Source: Branchiostoma belcheri
Lineage: Eukaryota; Chordata; Leptocardii; Amphioxiformes; Branchiostomatidae
NCBI RefSeq assembly: GCF_001625305.1
Contig: NW_017804487.1
Location: forward strand, 1,482,604 to 1,546,603
Reading direction: 5' to 3'
DNA length: 64,000 nt
A program made the translations under genes and the position numbers. This document shows, one piece after another, positions 44,901 through 55,040 of the stretch; position 1 is the first letter of the stretch; every line of letters starts with the position of its first letter. The notes under the pieces are model-generated. The model saw nothing but the letters and a program-made list of their open reading frames with translations, did not search any database and was not told the origin of the DNA.

Positions 44901-47900
44901 GCTTTCACTATGAAATCTACGTGGTCATGAAGGTTGAACAAATGGCACAGAGTATGGTATGGCGAATAATCTACTCTTCGAATTCATTTCTTTACATTTT
45001 TGTCTTTTTTCCTTTGATTTTGGCATTATACGACATTGGTATCGTTTCTAAATGTTTTCCTTGCAACATATGGTATATTTTTGCTCATTTAGCAACTCTT
45101 TTGCACGATTTACAGTATGGTTGAAAACTTTTTTTTTTTTGGAAACGGCCGAAAATTCATGCGCGCGCGGATGTCATCCATATAATCAAATCAACATGGC
45201 CTAACCTGAGTTTCCACCATTCCTGGTTCATGTTGTCCGCAGTGATCCTGCCGTCGAACACCTTCCAGCGCCACTGGTCCATCATGTACGCAAACGGGAG
45301 GAACGCGATCTTCTCCAGGGCCTGCTTCATCAGGTAGTTCAGGTCAGCTTCTGTAATTAAACAATTCTTGCTGTATCTATCATAGCTGCCGCCGCGCTGC
45401 GTGCCTGCGAAGCCGGTGTGTTACGCCGAAAGGCGGTTATACCGGCTATACAGATACAGATTATTATCATTATCATTAACTTGTTACTTTATGTGTCTGA
45501 TATTAGTTATGTTTTCATTACTTGTTTTTAGAAGGGAAACGTATTGTTTCTGCCCTGTTTCTTCTTCTTGTCCTCTTACTGAAAACATCAAGGACCTGGA
45601 CCAGACGTCTGTCACCATGGTAACTGGTGCTGTAGCAGACACCCGGTGGTGTTGGGTTACACATTATGTTACAAGTTGGGGGGCCGGGTCATTATATGTA
45701 TGAATGTGCTTGAGTAAGAAGAAACAGAGTAGTAGTTTCAGTTAGGCTAGCTAGACCAAAGGTAAAAATTATATATCTGTTTTCCGAATGTGTGTTTCCT
45801 AGTACGTTTATTGCGTTTATTGAGATGGTATAAAAGAGCCCCCTACCGTCATCTTCCTGTAGTACACCGTCGATGAGGCCGATCTCCTTCAGATGTTTAG
45901 GGGTGGATACGGACAGAGCCAGACAGTCGCCAACAGCTTCGTGGAAACCTAATATATAAACGTTTCGAAAAATGATTCACATTTATTAATACAGGTTGAT
46001 ATATGCGAGATATGTTTAAGTCCCTCACGATATGAATATCATGAATTGATTAATTTTCAACTCATAAAGTGTATCATTGACAGCTACAACATGACACACA
46101 GAAAATAAGCAAATTTGTTACTAGTGTGAAAAGAACAGAGAAGAATCTACTCCCTGGATTTGTATGGTGGATGTATTTCCTCTGCCCTACTTTTCTACGC
46201 CTTTAGAACATAAAAACGTTACCTTTACAAATAATATCGGTGATATATTATATATAGAATACAACACGGGGTATTACGTATCGCCCGAGGTATCGGCCCG
46301 ACCGCGGGTCGGATCGCCCGACGGCCGCAGGTCGGAGGGCGATCCGACTCGCGGGAGGGCCGGGACCGAGGGCGATGCGGAATACACCGTGTTGTATTTT
46401 ATTAATGTCATACCCACCCAAGAAAACGCGCCTTTCAATGCAAGATGAGCCAAAAGTTGGTGCCCCTGAACCTTCAAATGCAACAACATCAGTTCCAACG
46501 TTTGGATTCTGTATTCGAATTTTCGAAAGTGGCGCTCGCGGTAAGGGCGAAACGCTTACGAATTGTTCTATGGAAGCCATGGAAGCGTTCGATAACGGGT
46601 TCCGGACCGGGTACGGCCCGGTCCGGAACCCGTTATCGAACGTTATCGCGGCCCGGGTATGATATAAGGATCATGATTGAATTCCTTCCTTCCTAGAACT
46701 ATCGCAGAGTGGAACTCGCTGTCATCAAGTACAGTAGGGTCATTGTCATTAGATAGCTTTAATGTCTAGAGTTAGAAGTTCAAGGGTTAGGTGTAACAAG
46801 TCGATCAGTGTAATGTAGCCAGCTGCCGTCGCGCCGCGTGCCTGCAAAGCTAGTGTGTTACACCGAAAGGCGGTTATACCGGCTATACAGATACAGATAC
46901 AGAATGATAGGTACCAGGATTCGCTCCCTCCCGGAACGCCACAGGCTGATCCTTATACTGTAAGAAGTACTCGATATGCCCCATCTCATGGTGAACCGTC
47001 TGCAGGTCATCCTGGGTCACCTCCGTGCACATCTTAATCCTGACAGAATGAAAGACAAACTTGGATAGCTTACTAACTAACTAGCAAATGCATTGGTCGC
47101 ACTACAAAAGAGCCACCTGAGTAATGCCATGTTAGCAAAAGTTCAAATTTGTTGAAAGTCGGTACCGCCCCCCGTCTCGGTTGATGTAGAAGGCTACCCT
47201 TATACCTCTCACAAAGTGTTCGGTGCCCAGATTTAGACTAGCGATTTTACGTACATTTGTGTCGCCTGTACCTAATATTATATACATTATGTACCCACCG
47301 AAAGTCTCTCCTATTATAGAAGTCCCATGCTGAGGCGTAACAAACAACCTCCCTCCCCTCAGGACGGACTATCATGGAGTCCCGCCAGAACTCGGGAGTC
47401 ATCGGGATCAGACCCAGCGACGTGAAGAACTGCTCCGACTCGTTAAACATCCGCAAAGCGTCCCAACCCTAGAGAAAAAGTTAGTAGCTATAGTTTGCTG
47501 ATGAGATGTATTTGAAACTAAAAAATTGACAAGAATTTGCAAAAATTCTTACCTTCACATGGTCTAGCCAAACAAACTACTGCTCTGTTAATTAAACGAT
47601 ACGTTAGACGTGAACGCATTCATACATGTAGTGACTGACCCCTCCAACTCTGTCCTGTCATGCACTTGCTACATAATGTAATTTAACACCACATGGTGTC
47701 TGCTACAGAGCCAGTTACCATGGTGACAGACGTCTGGTCCAGGTCAGTGACCTTAGGTGTTTGGAGATTGCAAGAAGACGAGGAAGAAGAGACAGAGCAA
47801 AAACAATGTTTCCTTCTGCGAAGGTATGAATGTAAAACAAAAGTCAAGTAACATAAAAGAAAGAGGAAAAAAAACTTGACCCAATCACTTCAGGAAAACG

Positions 47901-50900
47901 CTCACCTTGTTCACCATGGCGCTCGTCACGTCAATCCTCTGTTTGCCGGAAAACGGTTCCACGAGGTCGTAAATGTTGTTCCACTGTTGGGACCACATGT
48001 TACCTGGAGGAAGATAAAAACATAAACTATCATTTATCATATGGACGCAAATCCATCATATGGACGCCTTTTTAGAAATCATATTCAAATGCCGCAGACT
48101 AGATGCAGTATTGCTTACTTTATGTGTAGTCCTGGGAAGGGGGCTATACATGCATTAACTCTTACTCTAATACGGTGCACAAATGGCACAGAGGCATCTT
48201 TGGCACGTTGGAATGGTTTTACTATTCGCACTTGATCTTTGATTCATTCCATCGGTTTTCATACTCCTTCCCAACAGGCATAACAGGTATAAACGTTTGT
48301 TAACAAGCCAGCAGGGTTACCCCTTAAACCTCTTAAAATGCGCCTAGAAAACTGAAGCTTGATGGAAAGCGCCTAGCCAAAAAATAATAGCTACTTCTGT
48401 ATCTGTATAGCCGGTATAACCGCCTTTCGGTGTAACACACCAGCTTCTGTATCTGTATAGCCGGTATAACCGCCTTTCGGTGTAACACACCAGCTTCTGT
48501 ATCTGTATAGCCGGTATAACCGCCCTTCGGCGTAACACACCAGCTTCTGTATCTGTATAGCCGGTATAACCGCCTTTCGGTGTAACACACCAGCTTCTGT
48601 ATCTGTATAGCCGGTATGACCGCCTTTCGGTGTAACACACCAGCTTCTGTATCTGTATAGCCGGTATGACCGCCTTTCGGTGTAACACACCAGCTTCTGT
48701 ATCTGTATAGCCGGTATAACCGCCTTTCGGTGTAACACACCAGCTTCTGTATCTGTATATATAGCCGGTATAACCGTCTTTCGGCATAACACACCAGCTT
48801 CGCAGGCATGCGGCGCGGCGGAAGCTGGCTATATTACACCGATCGACTTGTTACACCTAACCCTTGAACTTCTAACTCTAGACATTGTTTAAATCTATAT
48901 ATCTAATGATAATGCCCCTACTGTACTTGGTGACAGCGAGTTCCACTGCGATACTTTAGGAAAGAATGAATTCTTGAACACCTCAATCCTTGCTATGCTA
49001 AATCTGGTACCAGTGAAGGCATAGGCATTGTGTAGCTTACCAAACAGATGAGCAGGGATGGGGTCATCTTGGTCCACCTTGTCTCCGCCGTAAAACTCTC
49101 CCAGCCGCCGTCTGACGTAGGCGTGCAGCTCCAGGTACATGGGTCTGACCTCCTGCCAGAGGTCCTCAAGGTCATCTTCGAACGTGGGGGTCTCATACCA
49201 GGAACGCCAGTAATCACCCACGTCATCGTAACCTGGACATTGGTGTGAGACCTAGTTTATCATTCTAAGAAACAGTTTTATTTACCGAAAGAAAACATAT
49301 TGTTTTTGCTCAGTTTCATCTTCTCCAAACAAATAAGGTCAATGTCCTGAACCAGACGTCTGTCACCATGATAACTAGTGTTGGGTTACATCATGTTGCA
49401 ATTTTATAGCAGGAGGGATTTAGACTTCTGTCTGACCATATACTATACTCAAGGCCAGCTTCGAGCGTGGCGGTCTGTGAGACCCAGAATATGACCGACG
49501 GGTATAAATAATGAAAAAAAGGGATCTTTTTTATGCATAATCAATGAGAATAATTCGTCATGATTTGTAATGGTTAACATCATTTGCTCGTGGATCTTAT
49601 CTTTAATTTATATTTCTACGGAATGTTATATTACGTAAAAGGTTTCCTTTTTTTACTCCTCACAGCGCAAACGTTATCGCAGACGCCGCCTCAGATTTTC
49701 AGAGTAACAAAAATAAAGCAAACGGTTATTTTGCAATAAACACATAACAAGAAGCCATAGGTGACAATCCTCCGTGAAGTTTTATATTTTGCAACAAAAA
49801 TAATCCCAAGCGTCAACGCCAGACCTACTGTGCAGACATAAGGCAACGGTTCATACAATGAGGGCGCGTCACAACCATTAAACATAAAAAGACCTAAATC
49901 CATTACTGCTCTCAGGGCGTGTAAAGATACTGTGCTTCAAGTTCGAAGTTCATTTTAATTACGCACACACAATCATTGCATTCACATAAAGATCGGACTA
50001 TCATGGTCGTGTCACTGGTAACAAAGACAGCCCCATCGTCTTACCGTGCCTGTTACTTATTAAGCGCGACTGGCAAATTCCAGCAACAGTTGCGGCCAGC
50101 ACCGCGAGTGTTACTGCCGTGGTACCACTCATCGGCCCCTCACGGCCTCACCATATCTGCCTGAAGTTCCACCCCCCCACACCGCTATTCCAAACAACGG
50201 GTTTTTCTGGACCATTCCAATTTGCCTCATAATTGTAGGGGTGCATCTGCAATATTACATTGACAGCGAAAGCATGGACGGCAAAAATACACATTCGTGC
50301 ATCAACACGGGCATGCCCGCAGACGGCGTCTAAAATTGCGTGCCGATTACACAAAGAGAACCTAGTGTTTTGACTGTGAACACGAAAAAACGGCTCTTCA
50401 CAACACTCCGTCCGGAGGTCCTGACCTCCTTCACGGAGAAACAAGTACACCGTAATCCATCTACGGGCATAGCTACTGTATATTTAGCTTTTGAAGTTGC
50501 TTACCCAACTCTGTGATAGCCTCATTCTTAAGGGTGACGTATTCCTGGTACATGGGGCGCAATGTCGGTCCAACAGCGTCGCGCCACCCTTGCCAGATGA
50601 ACTGCAGCCGGTCGTAGTTACGGCCATTTGCCAACTCGTTCGTCAGATCTGTACGGATAAAAACGTTGGTTAAACTTGGGATTCAACACTTGATTTAACA
50701 GTTACTGGTAGCAATGGCAGCACCCCCCCGGCCCCCCCCCCACACACCCTTTTTGAATTTCAAAATTAATGGCATGCCATTCTGAACATTCCACATTGTT
50801 TCTAGCATACTCTCATTACAAATTTGATAATTAAATTTGATCCTATTTTTTCCTGTGAAAAAGGAGATATCCTTCTGTGGGTGTTTTCGGTAATGTTTGT

Positions 50901-53900
50901 GAGTTCTTAGCTATAACTCACGGTACGGTGGGTTTGACGGATCTCGTTCGAATTCGATCTATGTTTAATTGTTGGGGTCCAGATCATGCGGTTTTTTTAA
51001 ATCTGTGATGGTCTTGGAATAACATGATTCGACATCTCCGTGTTTTATGTGTTCTGTACTGGGAAATACCACACTACTTTTAGGGAGGGTGAGTACTTAT
51101 ATTGCGCTAAGTATTGCATTATTATTGTGATAACGTCCATGTATTAACACACATAACAGACCTGGTTCAAATACAAGTTCACGGTCGCCGTCCTTGACTT
51201 TCCCGGTACTGTAAACCTGCTTCATGTCAGCCAGAAGCTGAGTCAACTAAATAGAGAAAGGGAGAAACAAGATTAAGTTTTCAGATTGTGCAGGTGCACT
51301 TTCATAATGGTATGTTTAACAAACGCTAAGGACGTAATATAATCCTTGGTCACAACCCGTCAAACGTTCTTTTTGTCCGTACGTTTTTGGGAGGCTACGT
51401 CTGCTACGTTTTTTTCTGAAAACGTGGGGAAGGAGTGGCGTCGATGCACGTCACTCGCACGGTTTCGCAAGGTGTAAGAGTGTGGTCTGCACGCCAAGTC
51501 TGACCGTGAGCGGTTGCGTGCATCGTACGTTGCACTTAAAGTTCTACGGCGTGTCTGCGTGCTCCCAAATCCGTAGGATTCCGTACGGAGGTGGTACTCA
51601 CCACGCACGGATGCCCTACGTTTGCCCACGTTTTTGCACGTAGACAGCACGCAGAAGCACGTACGGCGGGTTGTGACCGTGGCTATAATAACACTTTACC
51701 CACATGATGTTACATATCGATGACTTTTTAATTGGCCACCGCGTTAGATTTGATTTTTACGGGGCATAATTTCAGTGTAGCATTACGCGATATGATATTG
51801 TATACATGTATTTTCAAATTTTGCTGTACATCTCAGACAATATCTTGCAAAGTCGATGAAGGTTAGACATCCAGGTAATACGATACGCCAAAAAGTACTT
51901 ACTCAAGCACTGCACAGTCACTGACGAATGCCGTTTCCAAAATCATATCCAGTTGCTTGAGTAACTGCTTTTTGGAATATCTTACTAACCCTGTTCAGCT
52001 TGGTCTGGTCGCTGAGTCCGGCGTTCCCGATGTTTTTGATCTTGCTGAAGAGCCGTTTGACCGTCTCGTTGTTGAAGGAGTTGACGTCAAACTTCGTAGA
52101 ATTGACGTACGCTTCCTTCTTAAACCTGTCCCTGTTCAAACTGGCCTGTACCTGTAGGTTATGGGCAAAATCGTACAGCACATTTGAACATAGGACAGTA
52201 TTCTCAATGTTTCAATGATTTCTTGTTCCCTGGTCAATACATAGTTTATCCTAGGCAACACTATAACAACCTAAGATATTAGCTCATTAAATTAAAGCAA
52301 ATTGAGATTTCCATGAGATTTCGCCATCATTTATGTGTATTTCGGTATATTCCGGCAAATAGACTGGCTCAGTCATGTGCACGTATGTGGCAAAATGTTT
52401 GCTATTCTAAGCGGGAAGGAGTAGCAGGCTGTTTTGTCCCGGAAAAAGTAGATAAAACGTGGTAGATAAGAAAAGTGTGGCTGTGAACCAAGAGCAAAGT
52501 TCTAGGAGTAGTAAAGGCTAGATGTTTACACTTAGACTTGGGAGGATTAAAGGGCCAGGGGCGTTTAGATTCCTGCTTAACAAATTAAAACTGGTGAGTC
52601 CTATATACAAAGTACAACAGAAAGAAAACAAAGATAACAAAGCTGTATATTTTTGACCAACTACAAGCAAGTAGCAAAGCCAAAAGCTAGCTGCCGCCGA
52701 GCCGCGTGCCTGCGAAGCTGGTGTGTTACGCCGAAGGGCGGTTATACCGGCTATACAGATACAGAAATGAGTATAATCCACTGAATGCTGCAAAGCAATG
52801 ATGTGGATATATGTACTAATGGGAAGAGGCCCCTGGAGCGTGTTTGTTTGTTTAAGCGTTAAAGTTTATACAGCTGACCCGTTTGATCACGCGGCTCGCT
52901 GGTCTAGTGGTATGATTCTCGCTTAGGGTGCGAGAGGTCCCGGGTTCAATTCCCGGGCGAGCCCTTAGTTTTTTTTATCATCAAGAAAACAATTGACTTG
53001 AAATAGTTCCATTTGTCATGTTGGTTTATTCATTTATTAGAATTTTCCAGACAACTGAATGGGAGGACAAAACAGGTGAATATACACCTTTGCTAGTTGT
53101 CCTCCCAAACATTACAATAATACAGTAATACATTACAATAATACACATAATACAATATCGAACAATCAATAATACAATATTTACATTGGAACGTTGTTAA
53201 AAACCATACTAATACTAGTGGCGTCTTAAAGCCGTACAGGAGGCGCACCCACATGCGGTCGACCAAGAGCACGGAGCGTCAGCAGGAATGAAGTGCTCAT
53301 TGAATCTGGTAAATGACACTTTGACAAGTTGACGCTTGAAAGCTGAAATGTTGGACAGCTGATTGGCTTGGACTCCCAGATTACGAAGATCAGGGCCCAG
53401 ATTATTCCAGACTGTGACAAGCTGTGGGAAATAGGAATAGCTGAAGGCAGATGTTTTCGCTCTGAATGGGGTGAGCATGTGTGATCTGGAGTATCGAGAA
53501 GGTCGGGACGGAAAAGAGACATACTTTAGGGCGATTGACCTTGATTTGACAAACATCATAACATCGCTAACCTCACGCCTGAATGAGAGGGGCAACAGAC
53601 CCAAGGCTACCAGTCTGTCCTTGTAGGTTTGGTTGTTAGCTTGGGCTCCTAAAATGAATTTAGTAGCGCGCCGTTGAACACCTTCTACAAGGGACATTAG
53701 TTTGCGGGATTGTGGTGACCACAAAGGAGAACAGTATTCTAAGATACTTCTGACCAAAGTGGTATAAAGTGCCTTACGTACATCAGTGTTGGCATGTGGT
53801 TAATAGGACTGTTAGACTATTTTTTTGGAATTTAAATTTTTGTTGTGTTTTATTGAAAAGAGTCGCTCACATCCATCCCGATGCGAGCGGATCAAACCTT

Positions 53901-54384
53901 TAATGCTAACACAGCTGCAGACGCGCGACTGTGTGCAAGCCACACCTGCACCTTGCGCAATGCGCATATCAACGTTGCTAAGAACTGCGTCCGGCTCAGG
54001 TAGCGTGCAAATAAGCTAACTTGTTAAAAACATACTGAGCACACACAAAAAACGCTAAAATGGGGGGAAAGGCCTATGTACTAGTGTGTAACATCGCCTA
54101 CAATTTACAGAATTCTTCAATGATGTCTGTCCTCATCTCCCCAAACCCTTACCTATAGATACATCTTCAAGACATGTACTAACCTGCGCCTGTTGGTGTT
54201 GGGGTGTTATGTCCGTTTCGTACGCCCAGTTCGCCTCTTCAGCTAAGGAAAAGATGTTCTCCGCCATAGAGTTGTACTGGTCCAGCCATACCTTCGCCTG
54301 TTCTTCGTCTGTTATCAAGTTTTGCGCCTCCGAATTGTAAACGGTCACGAGAAAGAACACGAGCCACAAACATATGCGCGCCAT
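41998..54384 (-). CDS. single-domain angiotensin-converting enzyme homologue (M2 zinc dipeptidyl carboxypeptidase), 14 exons
   Basis: Exons in order: 54384-54184, 52151-51990, 51246-51162, 50648-50505, 49232-49041, 48003-47906, 47468-47299, 47039-46915, 45948-45847, 45350-45206, 44235-44137, 43545-43423, 42578-42409 and 42095-41998. All junctions are AG/GT, phases agree, and the total is 1914 nt (637 aa). A signal peptide ([15 protein letters not shown]) precedes the catalytic domain. The zinc site is HEMGH at residues 368-372, with E396 in HEAVGD 24 residues further on. [14 protein letters not shown] carries the substrate-binding Lys, His and Tyr. The disulphide pairs VVC/IKMC and EAMC/YKC are kept. 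Family members remove C-terminal dipeptides from peptides. Oddities: Tyr338 replaces the usual His of CHASAW, the Cys pair after VYST is absent, and the tail ends in about 15 hydrophobic residues ([17 protein letters not shown]) with no cytoplasmic segment. The length fits one ACE domain. Confidence 0.95.
42180..42345 (+). repeat. dispersed repeat in the last ACE intron region
   Basis: CAACCGGGACGGGGGTCGAT, GCTGACGTCACACGTG and TAGTCGAAAATATAAAG are shared with 37728-37920, and in inverted form partly with 32570-32690. It lies just inside intron 13. Confidence 0.5.
42718..43128. mobile_element. foldback element(s) in ACE intron 12
   Basis: AGTCTCCACCAGACTTCTTT at 42718 begins an arm of about 80 bp that is nearly complementary to 42840-42920 across a loop of about 42 nt. 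A second, shorter foldback with the same ends spans 43008-43128. Both share GGGTGAATAAATCGTAGAAA. No coding sequence. Confidence 0.75.
43136..43245. repeat. dispersed repeat (CAGCCGTCTGGTCCAGGTCA), ACE intron 12
   Basis: TGTCTGCTACAGCACCAGTT, GGTGACAGCCGTCTGGTCCA and GGTCATTGACCTTACGTGTT. Related copies occur at about 45535-45690, 47665-47775, 49290-49425 and 23900-24005. It may be a SINE or MITE; its ends were not resolved. Confidence 0.55.
43695..43930 (-). mobile_element. LINE 3'-end fragment, ACE intron 11
   Basis: TTTTATTTATTTATTACAAT, then GGAACAGGTGCACCTAAGTG and CTCGTAGCGCGACAGGAGGT parallel the 3' end of the LINE at 53025-53805 (TTTATTCATTTATTAGAATT, AACAGGTGAATATACACC, GTCTTAAAGCCGTACAGGAG). 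Confidence 0.55.
44250..44801. other. ACE intron 10 remainder, nothing recognised
   Basis: A/T-rich intronic sequence. AATCTTGAAACAATCTTGAA and similar are short direct repeats only. Confidence 0.4.
44805..45201. mobile_element. PIF/Harbinger-type MITE abutting the ACE exon 10 donor
   Basis: GGCCATGTTGATTTGATTAT and complement, with TAA on both sides (44802-44804, 45202-45204). Inverted relative to the copy at 41551. On the ACE strand the exon is followed by GTTA and then the element's terminal G, so the element starts at intron position +5. Confidence 0.9.
45385..45462 (+). mobile_element. LINE 3'-tail fragment, ACE intron 9
   Basis: GCCGCGCTGCGTGCCTGCGA, TGTGTTACGCCGAAAGGCGG and CTATACAGATACAG tail, about 35 bp from the exon 10 acceptor and antisense to ACE. 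Confidence 0.65.
45535..45690. repeat. dispersed repeat (CAGACGTCTG family), ACE intron 9
   Basis: GGACCTGGACCAGACGTCTG, TCACCATGGTAACTGGTGCT and GTAGCAGACACCCGG, in inverted orientation to the copy at 43136. Confidence 0.55.
46257..46403. mobile_element. short GC-rich TIR element, ACE intron 8
   Basis: AATACAACACGGGGTATTAC at the left and the complement of AATACAACACGGTGTATTCC at the right. The interior is made of CGATCCGAC/CCGACGG-type GC-rich repeats. No target duplication was resolved. Confidence 0.55.
46586..46642. repeat. perfect 26-bp hairpin with a 5-nt loop, ACE intron 8
   Basis: Arms 46586-46611 and 46617-46642 are exact complements (CGTTCGATAACGGGTTCCGG and on to ACCGGG), with loop TACGG. 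Very GC-rich compared with flanking intron. Confidence 0.9.
46678..46903 (+). mobile_element. LINE 3' fragment next to the ACE exon 8 donor
   Basis: CCTTCCTAGAACTATCGCAG-AGTGGAACTCGCTGTCATCA matches the coding end of the LINE at 1321. The usual TGTGTTACACCGAAAGGCGG and (ATACAG)3 tail follow. The tail ends about 10 bp from the exon 8 donor (GT at 46914-46913). Confidence 0.75.
47665..47775. repeat. dispersed repeat (CAGACGTCTG family), ACE intron 6
   Basis: CCACATGGTGTCTGCTACAG, AGTTACCATGGTGACAGACG and GGTCCAGGTCAGTGACCTTA. Same orientation as the copy at 43136. Confidence 0.55.
48394..49035 (-). mobile_element. LINE 3' fragment with an eightfold 50-bp tail amplification, beside the ACE exon 5 donor
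   Basis: From the 5' side (about 49035) the minus strand reads [19 protein letters not shown], as in the LINE at 1261. Then come the 3' UTR and eight tandem 50-bp copies of the tail (starts 48394, 48444, 48494, 48544, 48594, 48644, 48694 and 48744; each CTTCTGTATCTGTATAGCCG plus CTTTCGGTGTAACACACCAG). It begins within about 10 bp of the exon 5 donor. Long open frames over the tail array ([16 protein letters not shown]) are artefacts of the repeat. Confidence 0.8.
49290..49425. repeat. dispersed repeat (CAGACGTCTG family), ACE intron 4
   Basis: TCAATGTCCTGAACCAGACG, TCACCATGATAACTAGTGTT and TTGCAATTTTATAGC. The last part matches 23980-24005 closely. Confidence 0.55.
51343..51683. mobile_element. 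TIR element, ACE intron 2
   Basis: TTGGTCACAACCCG at the left and CGGGTTGTGACCGTGG at the right. TATAAT near both junctions (about 51336 and 51684) may be the target duplication. The interior is rich in ACGT and CACG motifs and has no transposase. Confidence 0.6.
52688..52768 (+). mobile_element. LINE 3'-tail fragment, ACE intron 1
   Basis: GCTGCCGCCGAGCCGCGTGC, TGTGTTACGCCGAAGGGCGG and CTATACAGATACAG, the same tail as at 45385. Confidence 0.7.
52893..52964 (+). tRNA. tRNA-Pro (anticodon AGG)
   Basis: A 72-nt cloverleaf. Acceptor GGCTCGC pairs with GCGAGCC; the D arm has GGTCTAGTGGTAT; the anticodon stem CTCGC/GCGAG encloses loop TTAGGGT with AGG; the T arm is CGGGTTCAATTCCCG. A- and B-box sequences are intact. 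A T-run (from about 52970) gives a Pol III terminator. It reads CCU/CCC-type proline codons. It sits in intron 1 of the ACE gene, in the opposite direction. Confidence 0.95.
53025..53805 (-). mobile_element. 5'-truncated LINE, Jockey/CR1-like reverse-transcriptase C terminus
   Basis: The minus strand reads [20 protein letters not shown], then [31 protein letters not shown] and CGCASC before the stop at 53215. LEYCSPLW and QRRATKFI are standard in LINE C-terminal regions. A 3' UTR follows to about 53025. Inserted in ACE intron 1. Confidence 0.8.
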
Positions 54385-54673
54385 GGTGGGCGTCCGTGTA
54401 CGTTACGTCCGCTGGCGAGCTGGCATTGGTTATCAGTAACTTATAAGATAATATGTAATTGTTTGACCCCTTCACACGTCAATCACTCAGCGTCCCAGAC
54501 ACAAAGCTGGCTATTGTATGTATAGAATCGTGCTTTATCTTGATGCTTGCTTACCCACGGTTCTGTATAGTACATGCGTATCCAGAGCCCTGCCTTGATA
54601 AACTAAGTAGATATAATTAGTGATATTCTAAAGCTTTTCCATTGCAGAGTCAAACCCACCATGGCTTTAATAA

Positions 54674-55040
54674 GGCCACACCTATTTAATTTGTTGGTTC
54701 TCGGATTTTTTCAGAAAAAATATGAAGCGACAGGGCGAAAAAAATAAAAATAAAAACAGGTCTAGGCATCCTATTATAGGCTTAAATGCTACAAAATGAG
54801 CCATGAAGTCAACACAAAAGGCTGGGTAAAATTTAAACATTGAATTTTGAACTTTTAATCAAACCACTGCAATGATAGATTGGAAAACTGTAACAACTAG
54901 GAAGAAAAGGACTTTCCTCAACTGTTGGGGGGCAAAACATGAGCATTCTTCAGTTGATTCAGGACCAGAATCAATTTTTTGCAAATCAGAAAAAAAGGAA
55001 GAGGCGAATCCGATAACCAACAAATTAAATTGGTGTGGCC
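54674..55040. mobile_element. PIF/Harbinger-type MITE (GGCCACACC ends), intact
   Basis: GGCCACACCTATTTAATTTG and the complement of GGCCACACCAATTTAATTTG, with TAA on both sides (54671-54673, 55041-55043). It lies about 290 bp upstream of the ACE start codon. The truncated copy at 5485 is the same family. Confidence 0.85.

Noticed and set aside
46226-46662. Overlapping 70-110-codon frames on both strands
   Set aside because: They cover the GC-rich TIR element and the perfect hairpin in an ACE intron; no homology or splice signals.
48394-48800. Regular 50-bp repeats resembling a CRISPR array
   Set aside because: No unique spacers, repeats directly contiguous, eukaryotic context and a clear LINE-tail origin.
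48333-48809. Three overlapping open frames repeating [16 protein letters not shown]
   Set aside because: The 50-bp LINE-tail array read in three frames. No initiation context, domain or splice support.
51360-51650. 96-codon minus-strand frame rich in Arg
   Set aside because: Lies wholly within the CACG-rich TIR element of ACE intron 2; composition artefact.
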